A DNA stretch of 64,000 nt, taken from the NCBI RefSeq assembly GCF_010093535.1, contig NW_022985178.1, positions 733,724 to 797,723 of the forward strand. Reading direction: 5' to 3'. The notes under the pieces are model-generated. The model did no database searches. It was given only the letters and a program-made list of their open reading frames with translations, and was not told where the DNA came from. This DNA comes from Lindgomyces ingoldianus. Taxonomy: Eukaryota; Ascomycota; Dothideomycetes; Pleosporales; Lindgomycetaceae. Both the position numbers and the translations under genes were made by a program. Of this stretch, positions 19,777-31,918 are shown one piece after another (positions within the stretch are counted from its first letter, which is position 1; every line of letters begins with the position of its first letter).

Positions 19777-22596
19777 ATGGCGTCGGGCCGCGTGCCGAGC
19801 TCCACGCCCGTTCCCACCACCGAAGCCGCAGACCCTCCAGCGGCTGGTAGCGCATCCTCGACCGTGACCGACGAACAATGGAAGGCCATGCAAAATGTGC
19901 TGAACGCTGTGTATGCGCACAGGATCGAAGAGTAAGTCTGTGTTGCGCGATGGATGCGCATGCTGGATTTGGTGGGTGCTGATGGAATGCCAGCGGCTAC
20001 GACCCCACGAAGCTCTTCCATCGCAAAGTGAACAAGCGCGCCCTCCCCGACTACTATGAAGTCATAAAGGAGCCGATGGCGTTGAGCATGATCAGGACAA
20101 AATTGTCTCAGCAGGACTACCGCGACTTCGCTGAATTCGTGCGCGACTTTGCTCTCGTCCCCCATAACGCCCAGGTGTATAATAGGCAAGATTCGCAGGC
20201 CTATGTCGATGCTTTAGAAGTGAAAAGAGTGCTGGAGCTGGAACTGAAGAAGCTAGTCGATGAGAAGATAATATCCGAGGAAGTCGCTGCCCTGCCCTAC
20301 CTTGGAGAGATCCCCGAGCAGGATCCACTCCTACCAGAGGAGGAGGAAGAGGAGGAAGAAGAAGACGAAGACGAGGATGATGAGGACGAGGATGAGGACG
20401 AAGAAGACGAGGGTAAGCGGCGCAAGAGACGCGGCCCGCGTTCAACCGCAGCCATCACAAAGCGTGAGGGAGGAGGCAAATCCAAGGACGATCTTGCTAA
20501 AGACAATGACCCAGAGTCGAGGAAGAAGCGAGGCCGCCCCCCGCGAGTCGATACTCCGATGGAGGCTAGAATCAAGGCTATCATGAAGGGCATCAGAAAG
20601 CCAAGGAACCAGCTCAACAAGCTCATGGTCAGCGCCTTCGAACGTGTCCCAGATAAAGCTGTCATGCCCGAGTACCACGCCGAAATCAAAAACCCCATGG
20701 CAATGGACATCCTCAAAAAAAAGCTCAAGCGGAAGAAATACAGCTCCGTGGACCACTTCATGCAGGACGTGGAGCTGATGTTCGAGAATGCCAAGACTTA
20801 TAACGAGGACGACAGCCAGGTCTACAAGGATGCCGTATTCTTGCAAAAGGAAGCGCGCATTACTGCCAAGCAGGAGAAGGAGAAACCGGATACTGAGTAT
20901 GTGATGGAGGAGGGACGAATCCCTATGCCAAACGGAATCCTCCACAACGGCGAGCTCTGGAAGGTTGGAGACTGGGTCCATATCCAGAATGCGAATGACC
21001 TGACGAAACCGATTGTTGCACAAATTTACCGAACCTGGCAAGACTCGGAGGGTGGGAAATGGGTGAATGCCTGCTGGTACTACCGCCCTGAGCAAACAGT
21101 GCACCGATTTGATAGGCACTTCCTGGAGAACGAGGTCATGAAGACTGGCCAGTATCGTGATCACCGCATCGACGAGGTGGTAGACCGCTGTTTCGTCATG
21201 TTCTTCACGAGGTACAACAAAGGTCGTCCTCGAGACTTTCCTGCTGACAAGGAAATCTACGTGTGCGAGGCACGGTACAACGAGGAGAAACATAAGTTGA
21301 ACAAGATCAAAACGTGGGCGAGTTGTTTACCCGACGAGGTTCGCGACAAGGATTATGTGATGGACCTGTTTGATGCCCCTCGCAAGCTCAAGAAAGTGCC
21401 CAGTCCGATCGCATATCTTCTTCGCGACGACCAGAAAGAGACGGATGATCTTCCAAAACCCGAGTGGGGTGCTGAGAACGCCCCGCCAAAAATCGGCGCT
21501 GTTCACCGTCGCCCTCGAGATCCAAAGGTAAGGGTTCACTTGAAATTTCAATCTCTACGTCCCTGTGCACGTAAGTTCAAAGTTGCGGTAAAGATTATCT
21601 GACGAGGAACAGGAATCCCCTCCCCCGGAACCAACACCATCCCCTCCACCACCTCCTCCACCAGCCCCGGCCATGCCGACTCCTCCCCTGCCTCCTCAGC
21701 CTACGAACGGATATGGTGGTGAGTCACAGAGGAATTATCCCCTTGCCCAAGCTCCTGCTGCGTCTCCAATGCCTGCTCCGACACCACAACCCCACCACTT
21801 GCAGTCCGCGTACACCCCAACTCATCCTCGACAATTCCATACACATTCAGCGTCTCCGGCACCTCATGCTTCTCACATGCCAGCTTCGCAGCCATCTGGC
21901 TATCAGGCCATCACCCCGCATCTGACGTTTTCTACACCGCAAGCACCCGCAGCCATGCCTCAATATGCCACCCCGCGGCCTGCGCCGTCGTATCAACAAC
22001 CCGTTGTTCATCAGGCGCCAGTAGGTTACAAGGCACCACAGCCAGTTGAGGTGTACACTCTGAACGACCATGCAAATGCGTCCATTCCCCCTGAGATTCG
22101 CGAGCAGTTCCAGCGCGACGATCAAGGTCGAGTTCTCTTCTTCACTGCTCCACCCCTCAATACTTCACATATTGTTAAGAAAGAAGGTTCAGCGCTGGGC
22201 CATTCTGCCGGGTATCTTGCCGCGAAAGCGAAGCGCGATGCTCTGATTGCTGCAAAGCGAAAAGCGCAAGAGGCGGACGCTGCGGAGCGGGAAGAGACGG
22301 CGAAGAAGGCACGTTTTGAAGCGGAAGAAAAATTTAAGAGGGATGTCGCTGAGCTTGGTATTAAGGCTATGAGGGCTCTGGAGAACCAGCTCGCAGCTGC
22401 CACGAAGAGAGATTTCGAGACTTTGTACGGCGAGGACGCGCCGAGGGCTCTGAGGAAGCAGTTGGATCAATTGACTGAAGTGCAGAGGATTACGATGATG
22501 CAGAACCAGGAAAGGGAGAAGAGGTTTGAGAAAGAGAAAAAGGGGTCACCAACGCCCATCACGGGAATGACAGTTATGTTGGAAGAGGAATACTGA
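19777..22596 (+). CDS. RSC chromatin-remodelling complex subunit, Rsc1/Rsc2-like (double bromodomain, AT-hook, BAH)
   Basis: Exons 19777-19931, 19994-21527 and 21613-22596 give 890 residues. Bromodomain 1 (about 28-135) includes KRALPDYYEVIKEPM and YNRQDSQAYVDA. An almost pure Glu/Asp tract (167-191) and basic KRRKRRGPRS follow, then an AT-hook KKRGRPPR (229-236). Bromodomain 2 (243-343) has MPEYHAEIKNPMAMDILKKK and FENAKTYNEDDSQVY. The BAH domain (368-490) has WKVGDWVHIQNANDLTKPIV and KPR-like YNKGRPRDFP. The tail is Pro/Gln-rich with a Lys/Glu coiled coil. This order matches Rsc1/Rsc2, which bind acetylated histones and help remodel nucleosomes at promoters. Introns are canonical and in phase. 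The start at 19777 is chosen over an upstream in-frame ATG at 19657 that lacks conservation. Confidence 0.92.
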
Positions 22597-23328
22597 AACC
22601 CAAGGGTGCCCAGTTTTCGTGTTATTTGAAAATTATTTTTTTCTGTCGGTGGCATTGTCAAGGCGGTTCAAAGGATAGGTATAAGGATATCTGAGCGCAG
22701 GCGTTTGGGCGAGGATGCCTTCGTAAGGCAACCTAGGTAATCTGAGGGGTCCGCGAGATGTGGTCTACCGGCTCAATATTAATAGGTAGCTTACAGTGTA
22801 CTCCTTCTAGTGGGGTCTATGTACAATTACTTATAAGAAATCCCTCGCCTTCAGCCTTCAACCTAGCTCATGCGTGAGATAACCGTGGAGCTTGGCAACT
22901 GAAGATCCCTCCTTTGTTCCCCGTACTCACACATCACAACACGCCCATGCTAACGGAAGCCTCTTTCGAACGATCTCCGAAAGATATCCGGGGTTCGAAC
23001 ACGTCTGAAGCTGTCCGATTTTGGATATGCATTGTTAGATGGACCAGCCAATCAACACAATGTACCTAACGAACCTCGGCATGTGAGCGTCCTCAGCTCC
23101 CAGATTCCACATCCGATCCGATCATGCGGAGAGTGCACGAAGCAGCGTCTCGCCAATCCGGCCGAGGCCAAATCCTTTTGAAAGTAATCATGAAGTGTCT
23201 ATAGCTCCTGCCTCCTGTCACCTATCTCCTGACTCCTTGCGTATTCCTCCCCTCCAAAGAATCTCGAGCTCCTCCCCCCGCCTCACCACTTGAACCTCCG
23301 AAAGCCTCGCGCTAGGAGCTCCCCCACC
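22597..23328. other. Gene-free spacer with the promoter of the acyl-CoA dehydrogenase gene
   Basis: A 732-bp spacer between genes on the same strand. The last 100 bases are strongly pyrimidine-rich (CTCCTCCCC...), a usual fungal core-promoter and leader feature. I see no other element. Confidence 0.45.
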
Positions 23329-25003
23329 ATGCCTCACGCGTCCCTATCTCGCGAAGCTGTCGCTACCCACAACAAGTCCGACGACCTGTGGTGCATAATC
23401 GACCACAAAGTCTACGACCTCTCCGACTTCGTGGACGCACACCCCGGCGGCTCGGTCGTCCTAGAACAAATCGCTGGCACAGACGCCACCGTCGCATTCT
23501 ATAACCTCCACCGACAGGAAGTACTCCAGAAGTACACTTCCTTATGCATTGGCACTGTCGAAGGCGAGAAAGCGGAGGTCATCGTCCCGAAGCCCGGGGA
23601 TTTGAGTCCAGTCCCATATGCGGAACCCCTCTGGTTGAGACCGCAGTTCAAAAGCCCATATTTCAAAGAAAGCCATAGAGAGCTACGGCAGAAGGTGCGG
23701 GAGTTTGTAGATACATATGTAACCCCTGAAGCGCAGGAGAAGGAAAGGGATGGGTCGTATATTTCTCAAGAACTGATTAACCGGATGGCGGAAAACGATC
23801 TTCTTGCGATGCGGCTAGGGCCGGGAGAGCATTTGCATGGGAAGAAATTGATGGGGTTTTTGCCGGGCGAGGAGTTTGATTATTTGCATGATCTGGTGCA
23901 GGCGCAGGAATTTGTGAGGGCGAATGCGAGGGGTTTTCAAGATGGAAATATGGCGGGCATGATGATTAGTTTGACGGCAGTGATGCAGTGGATGGGAAAT
24001 GACGAGTTGAAGGAGAAAGTCAAGGAAGAGGTGTTGCGGGGAAGGAAGAAGATGTGTTTGGCTATTACAGAGGCTTTTGCTGGTATGTTTCCTGTTCCTC
24101 CGCATCCCCTTAACTTGATTCTTGATGGTTGAGAAAATATGTGTACTGATAGTTAAACTTAGGAAGCGATGTAGCTGGCCTCCGTACCACTGCTACAAAA
24201 ACTGCCGATGGAAAGCATTATATTGTCCGTGGCACCAAAAAATGGATCACGAACGGCATGTGGTGCGATTACTTTGTCACGGGTTGCCGCACACCAAAAG
24301 GCTTCTCCGTGCTCCTCATCCCGCGACAAGAAGGCGTCGAGACATCCCTCATTAAAACCTCATACTCAACAACTGCCGGAACAGCCTTTGTTGAATTTAA
24401 CGATGTGAAGGTGCCAGTGGAGAATCTCCTCGGGCAAGAGGACAAAGGCTTCATCGTCATTATGAGCAACTTCAACCACGAGCGATTTATGATGTGTTGT
24501 GCTGTGATACGACAGTCTAGAACTGTAGTTGAGGAGTGTTTGAAATGGAGCAATCAGCGGATTGTGTTTGGGAAGAAACTCGTTGAGCAACCTGTTATTC
24601 GCGCGAAGTAGGTTTCCTCTTGGATTTGCCGATGAGAGAGTGCCTACCTGACTTACTGTGGTGTAGACTCGCAAAAATGATATCTCACGTGGAAGCGAAC
24701 CAAGCCTGGCTCGAACAAATCGCCTACCAAATGAGTCAAATGTCGTATGCCCAGCAATCCAAACACCTAGGCGGACCAATCGGTCTTCTGAAATCGTTCT
24801 GCACACGTTCGGCGCATGAGATTGCCGATGAGGCGGTCAATATTTTCGGTGGTCGAGGTATTACTCAAACTGGAATGGGAAGGGTGATCGAACAATTCCA
24901 TCGCACGTATAAGTTTGATGCGATTTTGGGAGGTACTGAGGAGATTTTGGCAGATTTAGGGGTTAGACAGGCGATGAAGGATTTCCCAAAGAGCATGCTG
25001 TAG
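23329..25003 (+). CDS. Cytochrome b5-acyl-CoA dehydrogenase fusion
   Basis: Exons 23329-24082, 24163-24607 and 24667-25003 give 511 residues. The N-terminal cytochrome b5 domain (about 3-80) carries both haem ligands, His38 in DAHPGGS and His61 in YNLHRQE. The acyl-CoA dehydrogenase part (about 110-511) shows the N-terminal helical domain, the CLAITEAFAGSDVAGL flavin/substrate strand, GTKKWITNG, FNDVKVPVENLLGQEDKGF, the NIFGGRGITQTGMGR segment and the C-terminal ILGGTEEIL loop that carries the likely catalytic glutamate in this family. It would oxidise an acyl-CoA thioester with FAD, the b5 domain perhaps taking electrons. No targeting peptide or PTS1 is obvious (ends KSML). Start context CCACCATGC is good. 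Confidence 0.9.
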
Positions 25004-26290
25004 ACATGATATGTCTTGGGAGAGTTATATGTAGGATAGCGCGGATAGAATTAAGACCTTTGTGCTACATTGGCCGGATATGCGAAACCCTGTCTTGCTT
25101 GAGAGAACAGTGAGGAAGGGGGACATTGCAGCGAAGTACTGATTGATGACAACGCTTGCACAACACTGAAGCAATAAAGTCGTTAAATCGGTATGAGAAG
25201 CTTACCAAATCCGGATATGCCAATGTGTAAATAGTCCTCCGTCCTACCGTGGAAAGTTTCCAGCAGCCACTCCGGGATACAAACCATTCCAATACTCTCC
25301 CCCTATCCCCCCATCCCCCTATCCCCTTATCCCTTTATCCCCAGCTCCACCAGTAGCATTCCGAAAATTACAGGACCTTTCCGCGCCCAGGAAACACGCG
25401 GTACAAGCCGATGGCGTTGTCCTCTCCATCTAGGAACATCCATTCTTTCTCGGATGAGGCTTTATGCAGCAACACTTCAGCCTCACCCCGAATCCCACTC
25501 ACCAATCACATGCATCACAAGTCTCGATTTGGCAGGAACCAGGCAAGGATCTCTCGCCCGCTACCTTGACTTATCCACGTGTGACCCGAAGCGGCCTGTC
25601 TTGCATTAGGCCGATCTAGATTGGAGATTCAGCACCGATACGTGTCACCTGCGCAGTCGCATTTGTTTCTGCAGGTAAGGCGAGGGCACATGCGACAGGA
25701 GAAGCTGCGACTTTGTGTCTGGAGATGTCTCTCTTCGTCAGAGTGTTGAGGAAGAGGTTGTGAAGAAGGGATGAGGATGGGAGGGTGAGGTGAGCATGTC
25801 AGCGTGCGCCATGTTCCTGGGTTGCCGCTGGTGGAAGGCGGTGGAAACTATACACACGGCTGGAGGTCGAGCGCGCCTTGTTTCTGGCAGGGTTTCTGCG
25901 CGGCGGTACAGACATTGCCGCTGCGAACGCTTTGTCGCCGGCGAGTCGTGCGCATGGTATGAAGCGGGTCCGGGCTCGGTCTGCCTCTCTTTAAAAGAAG
26001 CTTTCGTCCTCGCCGGGCTGCGTCACCATTCCATTCATCATTCACCTGCCATTCACTGCACCTGTCTGCCGACGCCCTGAGCAACCGTGGAACTGACAAC
26101 AACTTTCACCTGACGAAAATTCTTATTCACACCCGCTACGGTATATAAGATTCTGCGCTCTCGCCTGGGACGAGGGCCGATCTGTCTGCCTTATCTGCAT
26201 TGCCGCGCATCTCCGTCGTCTCTGCAGCCTCACCAGCTCACATCCCAACAAACTACATCTACAATCACAACTCGCACACCAACCCACAAC
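25004..26290. other. Spacer with a C-rich simple repeat and a TATA promoter
   Basis: A 1.3-kb spacer without a supported gene. A degenerate CCCCTAT/CCCCTTAT simple repeat lies at about 25300-25342. The 3' part is the promoter of the ubiquitin-like/AN1 gene (see the TATA entry). Confidence 0.5.
26142..26148 (+). promoter_or_regulatory. TATA box of the ubiquitin-like/AN1 gene
   Basis: TATATAA at 26142-26148 lies about 140 bp before the ATG at 26291. An A/C-rich leader (ACAAACTACATC...) follows. The spacing suits a strong regulated fungal promoter. Confidence 0.5.
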
Positions 26291-26893
26291 ATGCACCGCA
26301 CCTCCAGCATCTCGAGCATGAGCTCCACCTCCAGCACCGACGCCGAGGAAACTATGCAAATATTCGTCAAAAATGTCTCCGGAAACAGTAAGTCCTCCCT
26401 TCCCTATCTCATTCCGATGCTCGGAACGCACCTCGCGCATCCACCCATCCATCTCAACACTAACACCCCACTCGTAGCAATCCCCCTCACACTTCCCTCT
26501 AACACCACACTATCCACACTCCTCGCCCTCCTCACTCTCCGCACCAACATCCCATCTAGGGACCTCCGTCTCGTGCACGCCGGAAAACATCTCTCATCCT
26601 CTCATCTCACCCTCGCTGCCTACAACATCCCACACGACGCAACCCTACATCTTACCGTCCCCCTGCGCGGCGGAATGCCGCCGAAGAAAATCCGATGTAG
26701 CTTCAAGGACTGCAGGGACGCCGCGCAGCGCATCGTCGGGGATTGCGGGTTCTGTGACGGGCATTTTTGTGGGAAGCATAGGTTGCTGGAGGATCACAAA
26801 TGTGAGGGTTTAGAAGATTGTAAGAAGGAGAGTCATGAGAGGAATGCGGATAAGCTTAATAGTGAGAGGACGGTGGCGATTAGAGGGGTGTAG
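26291..26893 (+). CDS. Ubiquitin-like domain fused to an AN1 zinc finger
   Basis: Exons 26291-26387 and 26478-26893 give 170 residues. Splicing the 90-bp intron (GTAAGT...TAG) rebuilds a ubiquitin fold: MQIFVKNVSGN joins TIPLTLPSNT, followed by RLVHAGKHLS, AAYNIPHDATLHL and LRGG at 95-98. Directly after comes an AN1 zinc finger with the full ligand set Cys106, Cys111, Cys122, Cys125, Cys130, His133, His139 and Cys141. Such AN1 proteins act in proteasome and stress responses. A Ser-rich 21-residue extension precedes the ubiquitin-like Met. The intron is a multiple of three and has no stop, so an unspliced mRNA would also be translatable, with a 30-residue insertion that breaks the fold. Confidence 0.9.
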   Translation: MHRTSSISSMSSTSSTDAEETMQIFVKNVSGNSKSSLPYLIPMLGTHLAHPPIHLNTNTPLVAIPLTLPSNTTLSTLLALLTLRTNIPSRDLRLVHAGKHLSSSHLTLAAYNIPHDATLHLTVPLRGGMPPKKIRCSFKDCRDAAQRIVGDCGFCDGHFCGKHRLLEDHKCEGLEDCKKESHERNADKLNSERTVAIRGV

Positions 26894-29800
26894 AAAGGCC
26901 GGCCCTGGGCATCTCTACAGTTTACGCTTAGTGCAGTGTTGAGAAGGATAGGAAACAAGTCACTGGGTCCTTATTTACTCAGACGGAGGGCCTGTTCTAC
27001 TTTGCCTTTGCCTGCTCTGCTAGCGATCGTCAGCATGGCGGGTTTCTTTGCGTTTCCATGCGTCCAGCGATTTTCCGGTCGGCGGCGTTTTTCCCTTTCG
27101 TCTCGTCGCCTGAGATTCTGCGGTTTTAGATCAGATCCCTGTAACGCTTTCCCATTTCTCTGTCTGTCGGTCTGTCGGTGTGTCGGGGTCCATCCAGCGC
27201 TGTGTATGGTAACAGAGGTCATGGGTTAAGCGAGGCGTCGATTGAGTAGTCTGACGACCGGCTTTTTTGGTAGCTAATCCTATGACATGCATGCATAACT
27301 TCACAAAAACAGTTTCTGCCCTTTTTAGATTTGCTGTGGTGAGTAAGGGACGATGTAGGGAGGGCTACGTTGCTTTTGCTCTTGCTAGGCAGAGGTAAGG
27401 CAGGACTCTCCTTCACTTCACACGAAGCACCCCTTCGGAGGACTCACCCATATCCTGCTTCCTTCCAGGCTTGGTTTACACTTAGGACCCTAAACTTGTT
27501 GTTACTCCTAACCTACTTTCACTGCCTACCTGCTGTATGGGCATGCCTCTAAAGCTGCCTCCTAAGACCATCTCACTTTCAGAGTTAGCTGACCATCCAT
27601 GGCGCCAGATTATCCATAACCATCTCTCATATTCATGGATATGTGCGTTCTGTAGATCGGATATTACACAGCTACAAGTCAAGAACAGACTTTACGGTCG
27701 GGGGAAAGGCGTGGTGGGTGTACAAGGTCAATGATATCAGGACCTCTTAGTTTTCAGTGAGGAACCAAGAGAAAAGCTCTTCAAACGCCCAAGAGTCGAA
27801 CTTCATAGGTAGTATTACCCCACAAAATAGGTGGATGAGTCCTGTTCTGTATCTACAGCGTCTTCCAGGTAGGGAACAAAGCGAAGAGCACTCCCTGACC
27901 GACTCAGTGGCAGAGTGACCGTCTTCAGTGGCTTCATTCTTGGCAAGCTTAGATACTTACTGTATACCCTAAGACAACGTCAAGAGACCGACGCTGCCTT
28001 GGGAAGATTTCGGGTGTGATGTGACTGCACAAGATCGCGAGCGCCGGATTCGGACGGCGCTTGCTGAGACTGGTCATTTCCTCGGCCGAATGCTGGGCAA
28101 GCCTCAACACCAAAGCCGGATGCAGCGATCGTCCCACCCTGTATCCTCCTCTTCCACATTCTCCCGCTCTCCAGGTCAGGCTACGTTCCACGCTGCATCC
28201 CACGCTTCTGCTGTGCTCAAACGACGTCAGTTTTCTTTGAGTCTGCCTACTTCTACTTGCGTATTATCATCGCTGTTAGTTAGCCGTCAATGTCGTCAGC
28301 GCTGCAACCTTAACCTCACTATGAACGCTCGGACTTCTTTCTTGCCTCTCCCCGAAATGCAGCTCCTTACCTGGGGCTAATTCACGGCGACACATACGGG
28401 ATACAAAAACCGCTCGCGAACCCCCTGGATCTGCCTGCCTGCTTTACCTGTGTCGAACAACTAGGAACACATGGTGACATGGAAGATATTGACCAAAGAT
28501 CACGCCAAGACGCAGATCTCTCGTCCTAGATTCGCACCCTTTAGCAGTAGCACAACGTAAACCACATATAAGTTGTTGGGGGCCGTGCTAAGAGATAATT
28601 GCCGTGGGTGCATACATCTCATCTCTTCAGCAGTTCTAGTAAGGGTGGTTTGGTTGTTGTGGAGATGCGATCAATTGTTTCAACAGTGCGCTGGCTTGGC
28701 GGAGTGGGTACATTTGGGACACTCAACCTAATGATTACAGGTGCACAGAACCCTGAGAAGGTTCCACTTCCTTTAGTGCATGTCTTCTTGGATCTTTGTT
28801 GCTTCTCTAACCTCTTTCAAACTGAGCCAATGGGTTCTATCCGTCTTGGAAGAGTACTGCCTGTGTGTTCTACTGAGAATTGCACCATTCATTCTCCTCT
28901 TGGTTCAGCCCTCCTTCAATTGTTTGCGAATAGTGCCCAGAGGTCTCACCGACACCGCCATCAGTCTCAACGGTTGTACGGTCCGCAGTCTGGATGCGTT
29001 CCTCAGCGGAACCGAGGAGCATAAGCTGAAATATGAATGCATGGATGGGCAGGCTAAGGCGGGAATGCACTGGAGGGCTTGGCAGGTGGAACCCTTCTGA
29101 TAGGGAACCAGTCCATCGTCCAATCAGTCTTGATATTCTCCTGACTCCCGCCGGTACACGCCAAGAGGTTCCGGGTGGACGCCCCGCTCCGCTATTCTAC
29201 CCTTATAACGCCTTGCGCTTGCATCAATAGAGAGCTTTCATGCTTCTTCAACAAGCAGATTACACCGGTGAAACAGTCTGAGCTGACAAGCTGTGTTGAG
29301 GGTCTTATCTATTACCCCGATTGTCTACATGGGGTTTCCGCCGTGGAGTTCGGTCCCCACGATGCTCTCGCCCGCTGCCACCCACGGTACACCTGCGAAG
29401 GCTGTGTTTGCTAGACGGTGGGTCTGCTTGGGGAGCCTGTGACATCATCGACAACAAAACAAATGCCAGCTCACGGGTCACTCGTTATCACTGTGGGTAA
29501 AGAGACGAGAGAGATCGGGATACCGTGGGACACTGAGGCAATCCCGACGCTGTGCTCTGCATTTCAATTCACCATCAGTCCGAAATCGGTATGTCCCATA
29601 CTATCTTACCTTGGGCCGTATGTGTCTTGGCCGTTGTTGGCGGATATCCAAGCGTAGCGATAAACACTGCTCTGAGATTGGCGGAGTCGAGGTCCGCATC
29701 GGCGTAGAGCTTTCTCGTCTTGGATGTTCTTGGATTTGTTTCCTTGCTTTGCTTGTGTGTCCGTTGAATCTATTCATCATTACATGCCAGGTTTGACTAC

Positions 29801-30109
29801 CACGTCACCATGGAGGTGAGCCAGCCACCACAGGGGCCGACAGTAACGTGCGTGCATGGGCTCTAGGTTGACCCATAATGGGTTTTTTGTCAATGAAGTA
29901 TCTCTCAATCGTATCCTTCCCCCAGACATAAGTCATCATTTGAGAAGGGATATCTGTTTTAGGAATCTCTCGGCCTTCATTCTTCTACGCTACCTTTTAC
30001 TGAGGGACGCTACCGGATACTGCATCATTCTGGTACATTACTCATCGCCTCCTTTGAAAGAAGTCCCTTCGCTTCGCTCAGACACCCTCCCCTCTACAAG
30101 ATTATCGCC
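26894..30109. other. 3.2-kb stretch with no convincing gene
   Basis: The base composition is like the neighbouring genes and not AT-rich. Yet all open frames are under 145 codons, overlap on both strands, lack recognisable domains and cannot be joined by me into a credible spliced product. GTCGGTCTGTCGG-like short repeats occur near 27165-27185. Candidates are a long regulatory region, a non-coding transcript, or the remains of a gene lost long ago. The last 300 bases contain the promoter of the MFS gene. Confidence 0.45.
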
Positions 30110-31918
30110 ATGGACCCGCGATCGATAGACGAAAAGGATAGCCAGAAGGCCGTTTGTGTCGATTTGCCACTTTCAAACAGCACCACAGAAACAGCGTCAA
30201 TGGAGAATGAATCCATTACTTCTTCCCTCGAATCCCCTGGCGACGAACCGAATTGGCCACGATCATGGAGAGCATACGCTTGCTGGCTTGCTTGTTTCTT
30301 CCTCATGTCTAATTCATGGGGACTCGTCAACGCATACGGAACATTCGCCTCCTACTATGTTGGCCATTCATTACGAGCAAACGACCAACTTGAACTCAAC
30401 CTCATTGGTTCAACTGAATCATTCATGGTGCTGTTTCTTTCGGCACCAGTGGGGAGATTGCTGGATGCGGGCCATTTCAGAGTTATTATTGGGGCGGGTG
30501 CATTCCTTGTGTCTTTGGGCATGTTTATGCTCTCTATTGCTCACCCAACGACCGAGGATGCGCCAGCCAATTACGGCTACATTTGGGTTACCCAAGGATT
30601 TGTTGTTGGGCTAGGGATGGCTTGTTACTTTGTTTCCAGCTCTCAAGGTACGTATATCTTCTTCAATTAAGGGCTCTTCACTGACAAACGGCAGTCGCAG
30701 CAACATGGTTCCCCAACCGTAAGGGCCTTGCCATCGGATTAGTAGCATGCGGTGCCAGCGTAGCTGGGGTCGTGTATCCGACTATGACACGGTATCTTAT
30801 TGATGCACTAGGTTTTAACAGTGCAGTTCGTTGTATTGCAGGCCTCGTCACCTTAACTTCTATCTTCTCGCTCATCTTCTCGATTCCTAATCCGACTCAC
30901 ACCCATCCACGGCCGCAGTCATACCGCAAGCTCCGGACATGGATTGACACGGACGCATTTACCAACAAGGCCTTTTGTTGGTTCATGACTGCTGTTTCAT
31001 TCCTTTTCTTCGGCTTTTATCCTATATTCTTCAACCTGGAGGAAGTCAGTCTATGGCCCCCCTCTACCTCCCTCCTAATTACCACATACTAACACCTACC
31101 AGTGGGCCGCAGTATCTGGCTACGGTACCCGCGACGGCATCCCCACCCCCGTAAAAGTCATCGACAGCAGCAACAAACCGCTCCAAACTTTCTGGCTCCT
31201 AACCATCATGAACGGAGCCTCTACAATCGGCCGTCTCACCATGGCCGCCTTCTCTGACAAAACTGGCCCTTTGAACATGCACATCGGCGCACAACTCCTA
31301 TCTTCCATCCTCGTCCTCGCCCTTTGGACACTTGCTGATTCCACCGGCGTCGCTATCGTGTTCTGCGTCCTGTTTGGTATCACGAGTGGCGCTGTCATAG
31401 GCCTTCCCCCCGCCAGCGTCGCCAATATTCTGTCGTGTACGTATAGGTCGCCGAGTGAGAATGTTGTTGGGCATTCGAAACTTGGGCAGTGGACGGGTAT
31501 GATGTATTCTGCTGCGGCGATACCATCGCTTGTTGGACCTGTTGTTGTGGGACATTTAGTTACCGAATATTCGACGTATATTACAGTGCAGTGCTGGTCC
31601 GGTGCGTGTTTATTTATCTCCGCGCTGTGTATGCTTACCGCAAGGTGGTATTTGCCGTGTACAGATGGGGAGCTTGTGGGTGTTAAGCTTGCGAGGTGGG
31701 TGGGGAGGCATGGCGGACAGGGTGGAGAGAAGGATAAGGATAACACGAAGGGGAAGGGGGGAGAAGAGAGGAATGAATCAGATACGGATGCGGAGTTTGG
31801 TGGTGGCGCTATGAAGAGGGTCTCATGTGAGTTTGTCTCGAGAAATGGCTCGGGGGTGGGAGAGGCGGTTGAGGCGGTTCCGCCGGCGGTGCGCATGGGG
31901 GATGATGGGAACATTTAG
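30110..31918 (+). CDS. MFS transporter, monocarboxylate-transporter-like
   Basis: Exons 30110-30647, 30695-31044 and 31103-31918 give 567 residues. After a hydrophilic N terminus, 12 hydrophobic segments can be traced: WRAYACWLACFFLMSNSWGLVNAYG, then LIGSTESFMVLFLSAPVGRLLD with the RLLD loop typical of this family, and YIWVTQGFVVGLGMACYFVSSSQ. The second half has RKGLAIGLVACGASVAGVVYP and the C-terminal bundle NGASTIGRLTMAAFSDKTGP. The pattern fits fungal MCT-like (SLC16/MCH) carriers of the plasma or vacuolar membrane; the substrate cannot be told. The long charged C-terminal tail (Gly/Lys/Asp) is unremarkable. Introns are canonical (GTACGT, GTCAGT) and in phase. The gene is intact and is the last gene of the normal compartment. 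Confidence 0.88.

Noticed and set aside
20297..20794. Minus-strand frame with a long poly-Ser run
   Set aside because: It is the antisense shadow of the Glu/Asp tract (GAGGAGGAA) in the RSC subunit gene.
22980..23000. GGGGTTCGAAC, a T-arm-like sequence
   Set aside because: No acceptor stem, D-arm or A-box upstream at the right distance; an isolated match.
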